From contig NZ_KB889664.1 in assembly GCF_000372745.1 (NCBI RefSeq), positions 62,001-126,000 of the forward strand: a DNA stretch of 64,000 bases. The letters run 5' to 3'. Shown here one piece after another: positions 7,830 to 16,975 of this stretch. Under the pieces are notes generated by a model, which saw only the letters and a list, made by a program, of their open reading frames with translations, ran no database searches and was not told the DNA's origin. Position 1 is the first letter of the stretch. Every line of letters starts with the position of its first letter. Made by a program: the position numbers and the translations under genes. The DNA comes from Embleya scabrispora DSM 41855 (GTDB taxonomy: Bacteria; Actinomycetota; Actinomycetes; Streptomycetales; Streptomycetaceae).

Positions 7830-9053
7830 ATGACCACCCCGAACACCCCCGACCCGTTGCACCTGGCCGTCGCGCTGGACGGCGCCGGCTGGCATCCGGC
7901 CGCCTGGCGCGAACCCGACGCCCGCCCGACCGAGCTGTTCACCGCCCGCTACTGGACCGACCTGGTCGCCGAGGCGGAAGCGGGCCTGCTCGACTTCGTC
8001 ACCATCGAGGACGCACTCGCGCTGCAATCCACCCGATTCGAGGGCACCGACACCCGCACCGACCAGGTCCGTGGTCGACTGGACGCGGTGCTGATCGCCT
8101 CGCGCGTCGCGCCGCTGACCGAACACATCGGACTGATCCCGACCGCCACCGTCACACACACCGAGCCGTTCCACGTCTCCAAGGCGATCGCCACGCTCGA
8201 CTTCGTCAGCCTCGGCCGTGCCGGGTGGCGCGCCCAGGTGTCCCGGCCGGCCGAGAACGCGCACTTCGGCCGCCGCGAGCACGTGCCGTTCACCGTCGAG
8301 GACCTCGACCGGCCCGACGTGGCGGCCGCGGTCGCGGAAAGCTTCGCCGAGGCACAGGACTTCGTCGAGGTGGTGCGCCGGTTGTGGGACAGCTGGGAGG
8401 ACGACGCGGAGATCCGCGACGCGGCCACCGACCGGTTCATCGACCGCGGCAAGCTGCACTACATCGACTTCGTCGGACCCAGGTTCCGGGTCCGTGGGCC
8501 CTCGATCGTGCCACGCCCGCCGCAGGGCCAGCCGCTGGTGACCGTACTGGCACACGCCACGCTGCCGTACCGGCTCGGCGCCCGCGCCGCCGACGTCGTG
8601 TACGTGACACCGCGCGACCACGACGACGCACGTGCCATCGTCACCGAGATCCGCGCCGAACAACGCGCCGCCGGGCGGGAGTCGGAGACCGTGCACGTCT
8701 TCGCCGACCTGGTCGTCCTCCTCGACGAGAGCACCGCCGCGGCCCGTGACCGCAAGGCCCGTCTGGACGCACTCGACGGCGCCGAATACGCCGGTGACGC
8801 ACTCGTGTTCACCGGCACGGCCGCAGACCTCGCCGACACCCTCCAGGACTGGCAACGTGCCGGGCTGACCGGATTCCGCCTGCGCCCGGCCGCGTTGCCG
8901 CACGACCTGCACGCCGTCACCCGCGACCTGGTGCCCGAACTGCAACGCCGCGGCGCCTTCCGCACCGGCTACGAAGCCGGCTCGCTGCGCGCCCGACTCG
9001 GCCTGCCGCGCCCCGACAGCCGCTACGCCACGCCCACGGCGGCAGCCTCGTGA
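7830..9053 (+). CDS. LLM-class flavin-dependent monooxygenase
   Basis: This 407-residue protein is a bacterial luciferase-like TIM-barrel oxidoreductase. Typical features are the N-terminal LAVALDGAGWHP strand, the barrel segments LLDFVTIEDAL and VAPLTEHIGLIPT, and the LDFVSLGRAGW motif in which the family usually has S-GR-GW. Such enzymes use reduced flavin supplied by a separate reductase to oxygenate organosulfur, amine or related substrates. The ATG at 7830 is chosen because the upstream open frame lacks family features. It is followed 61 bp later by a second, different LLM gene and preceded by a cysteine-type leader peptide, so sulfur-compound catabolism is the best inference. No flavin reductase or transporter gene is adjacent. 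Confidence 0.85.
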   Translation: MTTPNTPDPLHLAVALDGAGWHPAAWREPDARPTELFTARYWTDLVAEAEAGLLDFVTIEDALALQSTRFEGTDTRTDQVRGRLDAVLIASRVAPLTEHIGLIPTATVTHTEPFHVSKAIATLDFVSLGRAGWRAQVSRPAENAHFGRREHVPFTVEDLDRPDVAAAVAESFAEAQDFVEVVRRLWDSWEDDAEIRDAATDRFIDRGKLHYIDFVGPRFRVRGPSIVPRPPQGQPLVTVLAHATLPYRLGARAADVVYVTPRDHDDARAIVTEIRAEQRAAGRESETVHVFADLVVLLDESTAAARDRKARLDALDGAEYAGDALVFTGTAADLADTLQDWQRAGLTGFRLRPAALPHDLHAVTRDLVPELQRRGAFRTGYEAGSLRARLGLPRPDSRYATPTAAAS

Positions 9054-9114
9054 CCCGCACCGCCTCCACCCGCCTCACCGCCGTCTCGGCAACCATCCGA
9101 AGGGAACCGTCCCG

Positions 9115-10482
9115 ATGAGCACGTCGCGCAAGCAGATCATCCTCGGCGCCTACGTGGGAGGCGTGAACCACCACACCGTGTGGTCCGATCCCCAGGCCGG
9201 CAGCCAGATCGACTTCTCCACCTTCAAACACGTCGCGCAGACCGCCGAACGCGGCCGATTCGACTTCTTCTTCCTCGCCGAGGGCCTGGCCCTGCGCGAA
9301 CGCCTGGGCCTGATCTTCGACCAGGACGTGGTCGGACGCCCCGACACGCTGCCCGTGCTCAGCGCCCTGGCCGCCGTCACCGAACACCTGGGCCTGATCG
9401 GCACGGTCAACGCAACCTTCAACGAACCCTACGAACTGGCCCGCCAGTTGAGCACCCTCGACCACCTGTCCGGCGGCCGGGCCGGCTGGAACGTGGTCAC
9501 CTCCTTCGACGCGTTCACCGGCGCGAACTTCCGCCGCGGCGGCTTCCTGGACCGCAAGGACCGCTACACCCGGGCCGGCGAGTTCCTGGCCGCCGCCCGC
9601 GAACTGTGGGACTCCTGGGCGGTGGACGCGGTGGCCGCCGACCGGGACACGGGCGTCTTCCTACGCGATGCCAAGGCCGGTCGATTCGCTTTCACCGGCG
9701 AGCAGTTCGACATCTCCGGCCGATTCGCCACGCCGCGCAGCCCGCAGGGCCGGCCGGTGATCCTCCAGGCCGGCGTCTCGCCGCAGGGCCGCGACTTCGC
9801 CGCCGGCGGAGCCGACGCGATCTTCTCGCCCTACCACCGCCTCGACGAGGCGCAGGCGTTCTACCGCGACATCCAGGCCCGGGCCGACCGCCTGGGCAGG
9901 CCCTCCGGCTCGGTCAAACTGCTGCCGCACGCGTCCTTCGTCCTCGGCGACAGCGAAGCCGACGCCGCCGAGCGACACCGCGACATCACCCGGCGCCAGA
10001 TCGGCGGACGCACCGCGCAGATCCTGCTGGAGACGGTCTGGAACCGCGACCTGTCCGGCTACGACCCGGACGGCCCGCTGCCCGACGTGGATCCGGACCC
10101 CGACGGCCCGCCGCTGGCGCAGGGCCGGGCCCGGATCGCCGAGGACGCGCACCGCAGGGTCGCCGAGTGGCGGGCGCTGGCGGAGGCCGCCAAGTACTCG
10201 CTGCGCGATTTGGCCATCCACGTGTTCGGCCGCACCGAGTTCGTCGGCACCCCCGCCCACGTGGCCGAACGGATCGACACGTTCGTCCAGCAGGACGGCT
10301 CGGACGGCTTCATCGTGGGCTCCCACCTGACCCCCACCGGCCTCGACGAGTTCGTCGACAAGGTCGTCCCGCTGCTCCAGGAACGCGGCTCGCTGCGGGC
10401 CGAATACACCGGCGGCACACTGCGCGAGAACCTGGGCATCGCGCCGGTCGAGGAGGTGGGCGCCGACGCACGCGTGGCGTGA
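9115..10482 (+). CDS. NtaA/SnaA/DszA-family flavin monooxygenase
   Basis: The 455-residue product belongs to the longer LLM subfamily that includes nitrilotriacetate monooxygenase NtaA, SnaA and dibenzothiophene-sulfone monooxygenase DszA. Family marks are FDFFFLAEGLALRE, LSGGRAGWNVVTS, the long insert after it, and HVAQTAERG near residue 40. AAGGGA precedes the ATG. It probably forms one transcription unit with the preceding LLM gene and ends at a strong hairpin (10488-10520). Substrate is not determinable; with the upstream leader peptide, a C-S bond-cleaving role is plausible. A reduced-flavin supply from elsewhere would be required. Confidence 0.88.
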   Translation: MSTSRKQIILGAYVGGVNHHTVWSDPQAGSQIDFSTFKHVAQTAERGRFDFFFLAEGLALRERLGLIFDQDVVGRPDTLPVLSALAAVTEHLGLIGTVNATFNEPYELARQLSTLDHLSGGRAGWNVVTSFDAFTGANFRRGGFLDRKDRYTRAGEFLAAARELWDSWAVDAVAADRDTGVFLRDAKAGRFAFTGEQFDISGRFATPRSPQGRPVILQAGVSPQGRDFAAGGADAIFSPYHRLDEAQAFYRDIQARADRLGRPSGSVKLLPHASFVLGDSEADAAERHRDITRRQIGGRTAQILLETVWNRDLSGYDPDGPLPDVDPDPDGPPLAQGRARIAEDAHRRVAEWRALAEAAKYSLRDLAIHVFGRTEFVGTPAHVAERIDTFVQQDGSDGFIVGSHLTPTGLDEFVDKVVPLLQERGSLRAEYTGGTLRENLGIAPVEEVGADARVA

Positions 10483-10487
10483 TGCCG

Positions 10488-10520
10488 GTGCCGGGGACGG
10501 AGCGACTCCGTCCCCGGCAC
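10488..10520. terminator. Bidirectional terminator between the LLM genes and glpK
   Basis: Perfect 15-bp arms (10488-10502 and 10506-10520) with a 3-nt CGA loop occupy most of the 45-bp gap between convergent genes. It can stop transcription from both sides. Confidence 0.85.
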
Positions 10521-10527
10521 GACCGGG

Positions 10528-12042
10528 TCACCCGTTCGGTACCCAGTCCAACGTGCGCTGCACCGCCCGCTTCCAGTCGGCGTAGCCGCTCTCTCGGCGC
10601 TCGCGGTCCCACTCCGGTTCCCAGCGGGCGTCCTGATTCCAGTTGGCCCGCAACTCGTCGGTGTCCCGCCAGAAACCGACCGCGAGACCGGCGGCGTACG
10701 CCGCGCCCAGCGCGGTGGTCTCCGGGACCGTCGGCCGGATCACCGGCACCCCCAACACGTCGGCCTGGATCTGCATGCACAGGCTGTTGTCGGTGACACC
10801 GCCGTCCACCTTCAACACGCTCAGCTCCACACCGGAGTCCTTGGCCATCGCATCCACCACGTCTCGGCTCTGGTAACAGATCGCCTCCAGCGTGGCCCGG
10901 GCGACGTGGCCCACGTCGTGGTACCGGGCGAGCCCGACGATCGCGCCGCGCGCGTCACTGCGCCAATACGGCGCGAACAAGCCGGAGAAGGCCGGGACGA
11001 AGTACACCCCGGCGGTGTCCTCGACCTGCCGGGCCAAGGTCTCGCTGTCCGCGGCCTTCTTGATGATGTGCAACTGGTCGCGCAGCCACTGCACCGCCGA
11101 CCCGGTCACCGCGATCGACCCCTCCAGCGCGTACACCGGGTCCTGCCCCGCGAAGTGGTAGGCCACCGTGGTGAGCAGGCCGTGCTGGGAGCGCACGATC
11201 CGGTTGCCGGTGTTGAGGAGCATGAAGTTGCCGGTGCCGTAGGTGTTCTTCGCCTCGCCCTCGGCGAAGCACACCTGGCCCACCGTGGCCGCGTGCTGAT
11301 CGCCCAGCGTGCCGGTCAGCGGAATCCCCACCAGCGGACTCGTGTCGGGCGACTTGCCGTAGCCGTCCGGATAGCTCGACGGGCGGATGGTGGGCAACAT
11401 GGCGCGCGGAATGTCGAAGAACGACAACAGCTCGTCGTCCCAGTCCAGCGTGCGCAGATCCATCAACATCGTGCGCGAGGCGTTGGTGACGTCGGTGACG
11501 TGCACACCCCCGCGGGACCCGCCGGTCAGGTTCCACAACAACCAGGTGTCGATGGTGCCGAAGATCGCGTCGCCGCGCTCGGCGTCCCGGCGCGCCCCGT
11601 CGACGTTCTCCAGGATCCACTGCACCTTGCCCGCCGCGAAGTACGTCGACGGCGGCAGACCCGCCTTGGCCCGGATCACCTCGCCCCGATGGTCCTGATC
11701 CAACGCGCGGGCGATCCTGTCGGTGCGGGTGTCCTGCCAGACGATCGCGTTGTAGTACGGCCTTCCGTTGTGCCGATTCCACACCACCGTCGTCTCGCGC
11801 TGATTGGTGATGCCCAGCGCGGCGAAGTCGGCGGGTGTGAGGTTGTAGTGGTTGAGGCCACTGGCGATCACCGAACGGGTGCGCTCCCAGATCTCCACCG
11901 GGCTGTGCTCCACCCACCCCGCCCGCGGCATGATCTGCCCATGCTCCAACTGCTGGCGCCCGACCACGCTGCCGCTGTGATCGAAGACCATGAACCGGGT
12001 ACTGCTGGTGCCCTGATCGATTGCCGCGACGAAATCCGCCAT
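10528..12042 (-). CDS. glpK: Glycerol kinase
   Basis: The 504-residue FGGY-family kinase begins [18 protein letters not shown], the standard glycerol kinase phosphate-binding start. It also has [19 protein letters not shown], the FGGY signature region around [11 protein letters not shown], and the typical DQHAATVGQ segment. It converts glycerol to sn-glycerol 3-phosphate with ATP in the cytoplasm. It is the third gene of the minus-strand operon glpD-glpF-glpK, 61 bp after glpF, and ends at the hairpin at 10488-10520. Full length, with no sign of damage. Confidence 0.96.
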   Translation of the reverse strand: MADFVAAIDQGTSSTRFMVFDHSGSVVGRQQLEHGQIMPRAGWVEHSPVEIWERTRSVIASGLNHYNLTPADFAALGITNQRETTVVWNRHNGRPYYNAIVWQDTRTDRIARALDQDHRGEVIRAKAGLPPSTYFAAGKVQWILENVDGARRDAERGDAIFGTIDTWLLWNLTGGSRGGVHVTDVTNASRTMLMDLRTLDWDDELLSFFDIPRAMLPTIRPSSYPDGYGKSPDTSPLVGIPLTGTLGDQHAATVGQVCFAEGEAKNTYGTGNFMLLNTGNRIVRSQHGLLTTVAYHFAGQDPVYALEGSIAVTGSAVQWLRDQLHIIKKAADSETLARQVEDTAGVYFVPAFSGLFAPYWRSDARGAIVGLARYHDVGHVARATLEAICYQSRDVVDAMAKDSGVELSVLKVDGGVTDNSLCMQIQADVLGVPVIRPTVPETTALGAAYAAGLAVGFWRDTDELRANWNQDARWEPEWDRERRESGYADWKRAVQRTLDWVPNG

Positions 12043-12103
12043 CTCGAACCCTTACTGTGGCGACGCCCGGACGTGGCGCCGAGTCGGATGTGCCGTACGG
12101 CGG

Positions 12104-12961
12104 TCAGTCGGCTTCGAGCACTCTGCCCGCCGGCTGCTCCGCCGTGGGCAGGAACGGCGCGATCAGCCACCGGTACAGGGCTGCCCCGATCACGCCGCCG
12201 ATGAACGGCCCGACGATCGGCACCCAGAAGTACAGATTCCCGTACTGATCGCGCCACGCCCCGTCGTAGCCGGTCAAAAAGCTGGCCAGCCGCGGCCCGA
12301 AGTCGCGGGCCGGGTTGATCGCGTAGCCGGCGTCGGCACCGAACGCCATCCCGATCGCGACCACCAACAGGCCGGTCAGCAACGCGCCGAGGTTGGCCTT
12401 GGGCGCCGTGTTGAGCACGTCCGTCAACGCCATGATCACCAGTAGCAGGATCGCGGTGCCGATGATCTGGTCGCGCAACGCCCCCCACTCGCTGACCGGG
12501 AATGTGCCGTTGCCCGGCAGCGTGGAGAAGACCACCTGCGTCTTGATCGTGTGCCCGGGATCGGCCTGAGCCAGGATCTCCGTGTAGTTCCAGCGCACCA
12601 GCAGTGCCGCGACGAAGGCTCCCGCGATCTGCGCGAGCGCGTACGGCGCCACCTTGTGCCAGGGGAAGCCGCGGAAGGTCGCGAGCGCCACCGTCACCGC
12701 CGGATTCAGATGCGCGCCCGAGGTGCGCGCGGCGATGTACACCCCGAACGTAACCCCCAGGCCCCAGGCCCACGCGATGCTGTCGTGATCGCCCAGCTTG
12801 CCCGCGACGACCTGCGCCACCACCCCGGTGCCGAACAGGATGAGCACCATCGTGCCGACGAACTCGGCGACCATCTCGCCGCCGATCTGCCACCGTTCGC
12901 TCCGTGCGGGGGCCGGGTCCGCCCGGCGTGCCCCGGTCTCCGGCGCCGCGCCCGCGCTCAT
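12104..12961 (-). CDS. glpF: Glycerol uptake facilitator (aquaglyceroporin)
   Basis: The 285-residue MIP-family channel has the two half-helix motifs, HLNPAVTV and the second as INPARDFGPR; an Asp after the second NPAR is typical of glycerol facilitators as opposed to water-only channels. Six membrane segments are visible from about residue 35 to 270. The ATG at 12961 overlaps the glpD stop (ATGA); the frame is open further upstream but that part is glpD antisense-free coding overlap without channel features. It lets glycerol diffuse through the membrane for phosphorylation by the next gene, glpK. Confidence 0.95.
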   Translation of the reverse strand: MSAGAAPETGARRADPAPARSERWQIGGEMVAEFVGTMVLILFGTGVVAQVVAGKLGDHDSIAWAWGLGVTFGVYIAARTSGAHLNPAVTVALATFRGFPWHKVAPYALAQIAGAFVAALLVRWNYTEILAQADPGHTIKTQVVFSTLPGNGTFPVSEWGALRDQIIGTAILLLVIMALTDVLNTAPKANLGALLTGLLVVAIGMAFGADAGYAINPARDFGPRLASFLTGYDGAWRDQYGNLYFWVPIVGPFIGGVIGAALYRWLIAPFLPTAEQPAGRVLEAD

Positions 12962-14673
12962 GGCGCCGGAACGATGTCGGGGGCGCCGAGACGGGCCGCG
13001 TCGGCGGTCAGGTCGTCCGGTTGTCGCTGGGCGTCTCGTTCGGCCTCGACCCGTTTTCCGTAGTGCGTGATCTCGTCGCGGATCTGCTGCTCGTCCCAGC
13101 CCAGCGGCTCGGCCATCAGCCGCGCCGCGATCTCGGCCGCCTCCACCCCGCGATCCCACGACTCGATCGAGGCCCGGGTGCGCCGGGTGAGCACGTCGTC
13201 CAGGTGGTGCGCGCCCTCGTGGGTGACCGCATACACCACCTCGGCCCGCAGGTAGTCGTCCGCGCCGGGCAAGGGCATGGCCAACTCCGGATCACGCTCG
13301 ATGAGTTCGAGCACCTCGCCGATCATCGAGCCGTACCGGGCGAGCAGATGCTCGATGCGCACCACATGCAGCCCGGACGTCCGGGCCAGGCTGTGTCGGC
13401 GATTGCGCAGCGCCTGGTATCCGTCGGCGCCCAGCAGCGGCACGTCGTGGGTCACCGACGGGCCCGGACGCGGGCCGTCGAGCGTGCGCACCGCCTCGTC
13501 CACGGCGTCCTTGGCCATCACCCGATACGTGGTGTACTTGCCGCCGGCGATCACCACCAGGCCCGGAACGGGATGGCCGACCAGGTGCTCCCGGGACAGC
13601 TTGCTGGTTTCGGCCGCGTCGCCCGCCAGCAGCGGTCGCAGGCCCGCGTACACGCCCTCCACGTCGTCCCGGGACAGCGGCGTGGCCAGCACCCGGTTGA
13701 CGTGCTCCAGCAGATAGTCGATGTCGCGCGAACTGGCCGCGGGGTGCTGCTTGTCCAGGTCCCACGGGGTGTCGGTGGTCCCGATCAGCCAGTGCCGGCC
13801 CCACGGGATCACGAACAGCACACTGGCCTCGGTGCGCAGGATCAACCCGGACCGCGAGTTCACCCGATCCCGAGGCACGAGCACGTGTACGCCCTTGGAA
13901 GCGCGCACATGGAACTGGCCCCGGGTGTCGGCCATCGCCTGGGTGTCGTCGGTCCACACGCCGGTCGCGTTGATCACCTGTTTGGCGTGCACCTCGAACA
14001 CGCGGCCCGACTCGACGTCCACGACCGTCGCGCCGGTGACCCGTTCGCCTTGTCGGAGGAAGCCGGTGACCCTGGTCCGGTTGGCCACGTGCGCGCCGTA
14101 CGCGGCCGCCGTGCGGGTGATGGTCATGGTGTGCCGGGCGTCGTCGACCTGCGCGTCCCAGTACTGCACCGCGCCGATCAGCGCGTCCGATTTGAGCGCG
14201 GGCACCTCGCGCAGCGCGCTGTGCCTGGTCAGATGCCGGTGATGCGGCAGACCCCGGGAATAGCCGGAGGTCATGCCCATCGTGTCGTACAGGAGCACCC
14301 CGGCGCCGACGTACAGCCGCTCCCATCCGCGATGGGTCAGCGGGTACAGGAACTTCACCGGGCGCACCAGGTGCGGGGCCAGTCGCTGGACCAGCAGACC
14401 ACGCTCGCGCAGCGCCTCCTGGACGAGCCGGAAGTCCAACATCTCCAGGTAGCGCAGCCCGCCGTGGATGAGCTTGCTGGAGCGACTGGAGGTGCCGCTG
14501 GCCCAGTCCCGGCCCTCGACCAGGCCCACGCTCAGGCCCCTGGTGACGGCGTCCAGCGCACACCCGGCACCGACGACACCTCCGCCGACGACCAGGATGT
14601 CCAGCTCTTGGCCGGATCCCATGGCGGTCAGGGCATCTTCGCGGGCCTTCGGCGACAGGGCGACGGGCTTCAC
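12958..14673 (-). CDS. glpD: Aerobic glycerol-3-phosphate dehydrogenase
   Basis: The 571-residue FAD enzyme has the dinucleotide-binding motif VVGGGVVGAGCALD near the N-terminus, followed by the GlpD-specific RSSKLIHGGLRYLE and, at about residue 290, the RDRVNSRSGLI region. It oxidises glycerol 3-phosphate to dihydroxyacetone phosphate, passing electrons to membrane quinone. The GTG at 14673 is preferred to the ATG at 14697 because GAGGAG lies 6 bases upstream of it. It is the first gene of the operon; in the gyl operon of S. coelicolor the dehydrogenase is last, so gene order differs. No IclR-type regulator gene is adjacent. Confidence 0.95.
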   Translation of the reverse strand: MKPVALSPKAREDALTAMGSGQELDILVVGGGVVGAGCALDAVTRGLSVGLVEGRDWASGTSSRSSKLIHGGLRYLEMLDFRLVQEALRERGLLVQRLAPHLVRPVKFLYPLTHRGWERLYVGAGVLLYDTMGMTSGYSRGLPHHRHLTRHSALREVPALKSDALIGAVQYWDAQVDDARHTMTITRTAAAYGAHVANRTRVTGFLRQGERVTGATVVDVESGRVFEVHAKQVINATGVWTDDTQAMADTRGQFHVRASKGVHVLVPRDRVNSRSGLILRTEASVLFVIPWGRHWLIGTTDTPWDLDKQHPAASSRDIDYLLEHVNRVLATPLSRDDVEGVYAGLRPLLAGDAAETSKLSREHLVGHPVPGLVVIAGGKYTTYRVMAKDAVDEAVRTLDGPRPGPSVTHDVPLLGADGYQALRNRRHSLARTSGLHVVRIEHLLARYGSMIGEVLELIERDPELAMPLPGADDYLRAEVVYAVTHEGAHHLDDVLTRRTRASIESWDRGVEAAEIAARLMAEPLGWDEQQIRDEITHYGKRVEAERDAQRQPDDLTADAARLGAPDIVPAP

Positions 14674-14784
14674 GTCGGACTCCTCGGCAGGGAACACTGG
14701 CCCCTACATTCGATGGCCTGCGCTCCCCACCTGCACGTCGAGCCACGTCCATTGTGGGCCGGGCGGAGTAATGCGAGAGGTCGA

Positions 14785-14827
14785 GGGATCACCGATCGGG
14801 GCGATCGAGTGGTCGATCGGTGATCCC
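14785..14827. promoter_or_regulatory. Perfect 14-bp inverted repeat upstream of glpD
   Basis: The arms GGGATCACCGATCG (14785-14798) and CGATCGGTGATCCC (14814-14827) are perfect with a 15-bp spacer, 112-154 bp upstream of the glpD start and just before the decayed kinase gene. By size and symmetry it could be an operator for either direction. A terminator is less likely, because no gene ends here. Confidence 0.5.
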
Positions 14828-14832
14828 GTACG

Positions 14833-15850
14833 GTGATGCGTGCGACGGATCGACGGGCGGGAGTCGGGGCAGAGGATCCGCAGTGGATCGGTTCATTCGC
14901 GGTGCTGGGCCGGCTGGGGGCGGGCGGCATGGGGCAGGTGTTCCCGGCCCGATCGCCCGGCGGGCGGCTGGTGGCGGTCAAGACCGTGCATGCCGAACTG
15001 GCCGCGGACCCGCACTTCCGGCGGCGCTTCGCGGGCGAGATCGCGGCGATGCGGCGGATCGGCGGCTTCCGGACGGCCGCGTTCGTCGACGCGGACGCCG
15101 ATGCCGAGACGCCGTGGCCGGCCACCGCGTACATCACCGGCCCCTCGCTGACCCAGGCCGTGACCGCGCACGGGCCGCTGCCCGAGTCGAGCGCGCGGCT
15201 GCCGGCCGCGGGGCCGGCCGAGTCGCCGGCGGCGATCCACGCGGTCGGCCTCGAGGAGCCTCGGCTGGACGCCGTGCCGATGGGGCTGCGGCCACTGGTC
15301 GCGGCCTGTCTGCACAAGGATCCGGCGGAGCGGCCGACGCCCGGCCGGCTGCTGGGGCTGCTCGGCGCGTCGGCTCGGCCGGCGGAGGCCGCGGTCACCG
15401 CGACGGCGTCGCCGGTCGGGCCCGTGCCGCCGCCGCCCAGGCCGGTGCGGCCGCCGGTTCCCGCGCGGTCGGCGGCTTCCGTGCCGTCGCCGGCTTCGCC
15501 GTTCGCGCCGCCCGCGAAGGGTTCCGGGATACCGCGCCGCCGGCTGTTGATCGGCGGCTCGGTGGTGGCCGCCGCGGCGGGTGGGAGCACATACCTGCTC
15601 ACTCGCGAGGATGGCGGGAACACCGGGGTGGCGGCGATCAAGCCCTCGGTGAGCGTGAGTTCGTCGGGGAAAGTGCCGGCGGGGGCTGCGTCGGGTGCGA
15701 ACGGCGCCCAGCCGCCGGTGGGTTCGGGCTCCGATGCCCCGCTCCGCTGTTGCATCTGCTCCCCGACAAGTACAAGAGCGGGAAGCCCATTGCCGTCGGG
15801 GTGGACGCCGTCTATCCGCCCAACGAGTTCATCGAGCCGACGACACGGTG
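14833..15850 (+). pseudogene. Decayed Ser/Thr kinase-solute-binding-protein fusion gene
   Basis: The frame from ATG 14833 encodes a protein-kinase N-lobe with glycine loop LGRLGAGGMGQVF and VAVKTVH, then jumps from AAIHAVGL directly to LRPLVAACLHKDPAERPT, the C-lobe end. The catalytic loop (HRD) and DFG are missing, so an in-frame deletion has removed the active site. A Pro-rich linker and a membrane segment (IPRRRLLIGGSVVAAAAGG) follow. Near 15740 the sense moves to another frame, where DKYKSGKPIAVGVDAVYPPNEF resembles the start of a family 3 solute-binding domain (here only a fragment), ending at about 15850. Intact kinase/binding-protein fusions occur in Streptomyces; this one cannot be active. 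Confidence 0.75.
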
Positions 15851-16446
15851 CGTGGGGTGCCGGCTCGGGTGACGCGTGTGGTGAGGGTGTGCCAGGGGCG
15901 GCAGGCGACGACGGGCAGGCCGTGCTGCTCGGCTTGGTCGGCGAGCCAGTGGGAGTAGCGCACACCGACCTCGGCCCGCTGCGTCTGGTGGCCGTGTTCC
16001 GGCTCGCGCTCGGCGTAGTTGGCGACGACCTGGGCGACGTCGTCTTCGTGCAGGAACACCGCCCGTATCCGGCGCCCGGCGGCGGCACCCGCGCGGATCG
16101 CCCGACCGGCGGCGGCCGGGGTGATGTAGTCGCCCTCCACGACGGCCGGTACGGGAACGGTCAGTCGGTTGCTCACTACGCCGACGACCGCGGGCTCCAG
16201 CGCGGTCGCGGTGGCGATCTGGAGTTCCAACTCGCGGTCGGGGCTCGGCGGGGTGGTGTCGGGACGATTGAAGTGGTGCAGATCGGGGTGGGTCCGCACA
16301 TCGGTGATGGCTTGGACCGCACCGACCACGTCGTCGAACTCCACCACGAACGCCCCCGCCTCCCGGGCCAGTTCGGCCGCCGCCCGACTCTTGCCCAGGC
16401 CCGAGGCGCCGCCGAGGAGAAGGATGTCCCACTGTGCGTCGATCAT
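15829..16446 (-). CDS. P-loop kinase-like protein
   Basis: The 205-residue protein starts with a beta strand and the Walker A motif GGASGLGKS at residues 12-20, followed by an acidic VVEFDDV segment and later VVEGDYITP, a layout like small P-loop kinases (2-phosphoglycerate kinase or uridine-kinase type). HEDD and YSHWL segments in the C-terminal half resemble lid and helical regions of such proteins. The phosphate acceptor is unknown. The last ~12 residues run antisense into the decayed kinase gene and look non-native, suggesting that the original stop was lost. NUDIX and azoreductase genes precede it on the same strand. Confidence 0.75.
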   Translation of the reverse strand: MIDAQWDILLLGGASGLGKSRAAAELAREAGAFVVEFDDVVGAVQAITDVRTHPDLHHFNRPDTTPPSPDRELELQIATATALEPAVVGVVSNRLTVPVPAVVEGDYITPAAAGRAIRAGAAAGRRIRAVFLHEDDVAQVVANYAEREPEHGHQTQRAEVGVRYSHWLADQAEQHGLPVVACRPWHTLTTRVTRAGTPRTVSSAR

Positions 16447-16518
16447 CGATCGACGGTATCGCAGCCCGTCGGGAGAGTAGGGCCCGCCCGCCGCGGGCCT
16501 GGTGGCGGGTGCGGATCG

Positions 16519-16962
16519 TCAGGCCGCGAGTGCGCCGGTGCGGCGCAGCAGGGGCAGGATGTGGTCGGTGACCGCCGGGGCGAGTCGCAGGTCGTCGTCC
16601 CGTCCGGACGTCCAGCGCAGGTCGGCCAGTTCGGCCGCCGGCACCGGCTCGCGGTCCAGTCGCGTGGCGAAGACCGTCAGCCGCATCGGCAGACCCTCCA
16701 GGACGGCCACGGAGTCGACGTCGGCGAGGAAGCGTGGTTCCACGAGCCGCGCACCCAGTTCCTCGTCGAGTTCGCGTCGCAGCGTCTCCAGCGGGCTCTC
16801 GCCCGGATCGGGTTTGCCGCCGGGCAGATAGAACAGGTCGGGCGCCGCCTTCTTGCTCACCACCATGAGGCGCCGCGCGTGCACGATTGCCGCCGCGACC
16901 ACGACCAGCGGAGCGTTCGCCTCGACATTCGGTATGGAATCCGTCAAATCCTGGTGCGTCAT
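16519..16962 (-). CDS. NUDIX hydrolase
   Basis: The Nudix box is perfect: GKPDPGE then SPLETLR, RELDEELGA, fitting G-x5-E-x7-R-E-U-x-E-E-x-G-U. The protein of 147 residues begins with a strand LVVVAAAIVHARRLMVV and ends in helices, as in MutT/ADP-ribose pyrophosphatase-like enzymes that hydrolyse nucleoside diphosphates linked to another group. The ATG at 16962 is used, but a GTG at 16986 overlapping the azoreductase stop is an equal alternative. The substrate is unknown. It is probably co-transcribed with the azoreductase. Confidence 0.88.
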   Translation of the reverse strand: MTHQDLTDSIPNVEANAPLVVVAAAIVHARRLMVVSKKAAPDLFYLPGGKPDPGESPLETLRRELDEELGARLVEPRFLADVDSVAVLEGLPMRLTVFATRLDREPVPAAELADLRWTSGRDDDLRLAPAVTDHILPLLRRTGALAA

Positions 16963-16975
16963 GTGCCGAATTCTG

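Noticed and set aside
10906-12204. Long plus-strand frame opposite glpK
   Set aside because: It is the antisense of glpK, with repetitive Arg/Gly/Val content and no domain.
14785-14827. Reading the 14-bp inverted repeat as a terminator
   Set aside because: No gene ends here; it lies between divergent genes, and the 15-bp spacer is large for a terminator, so an operator is favoured.
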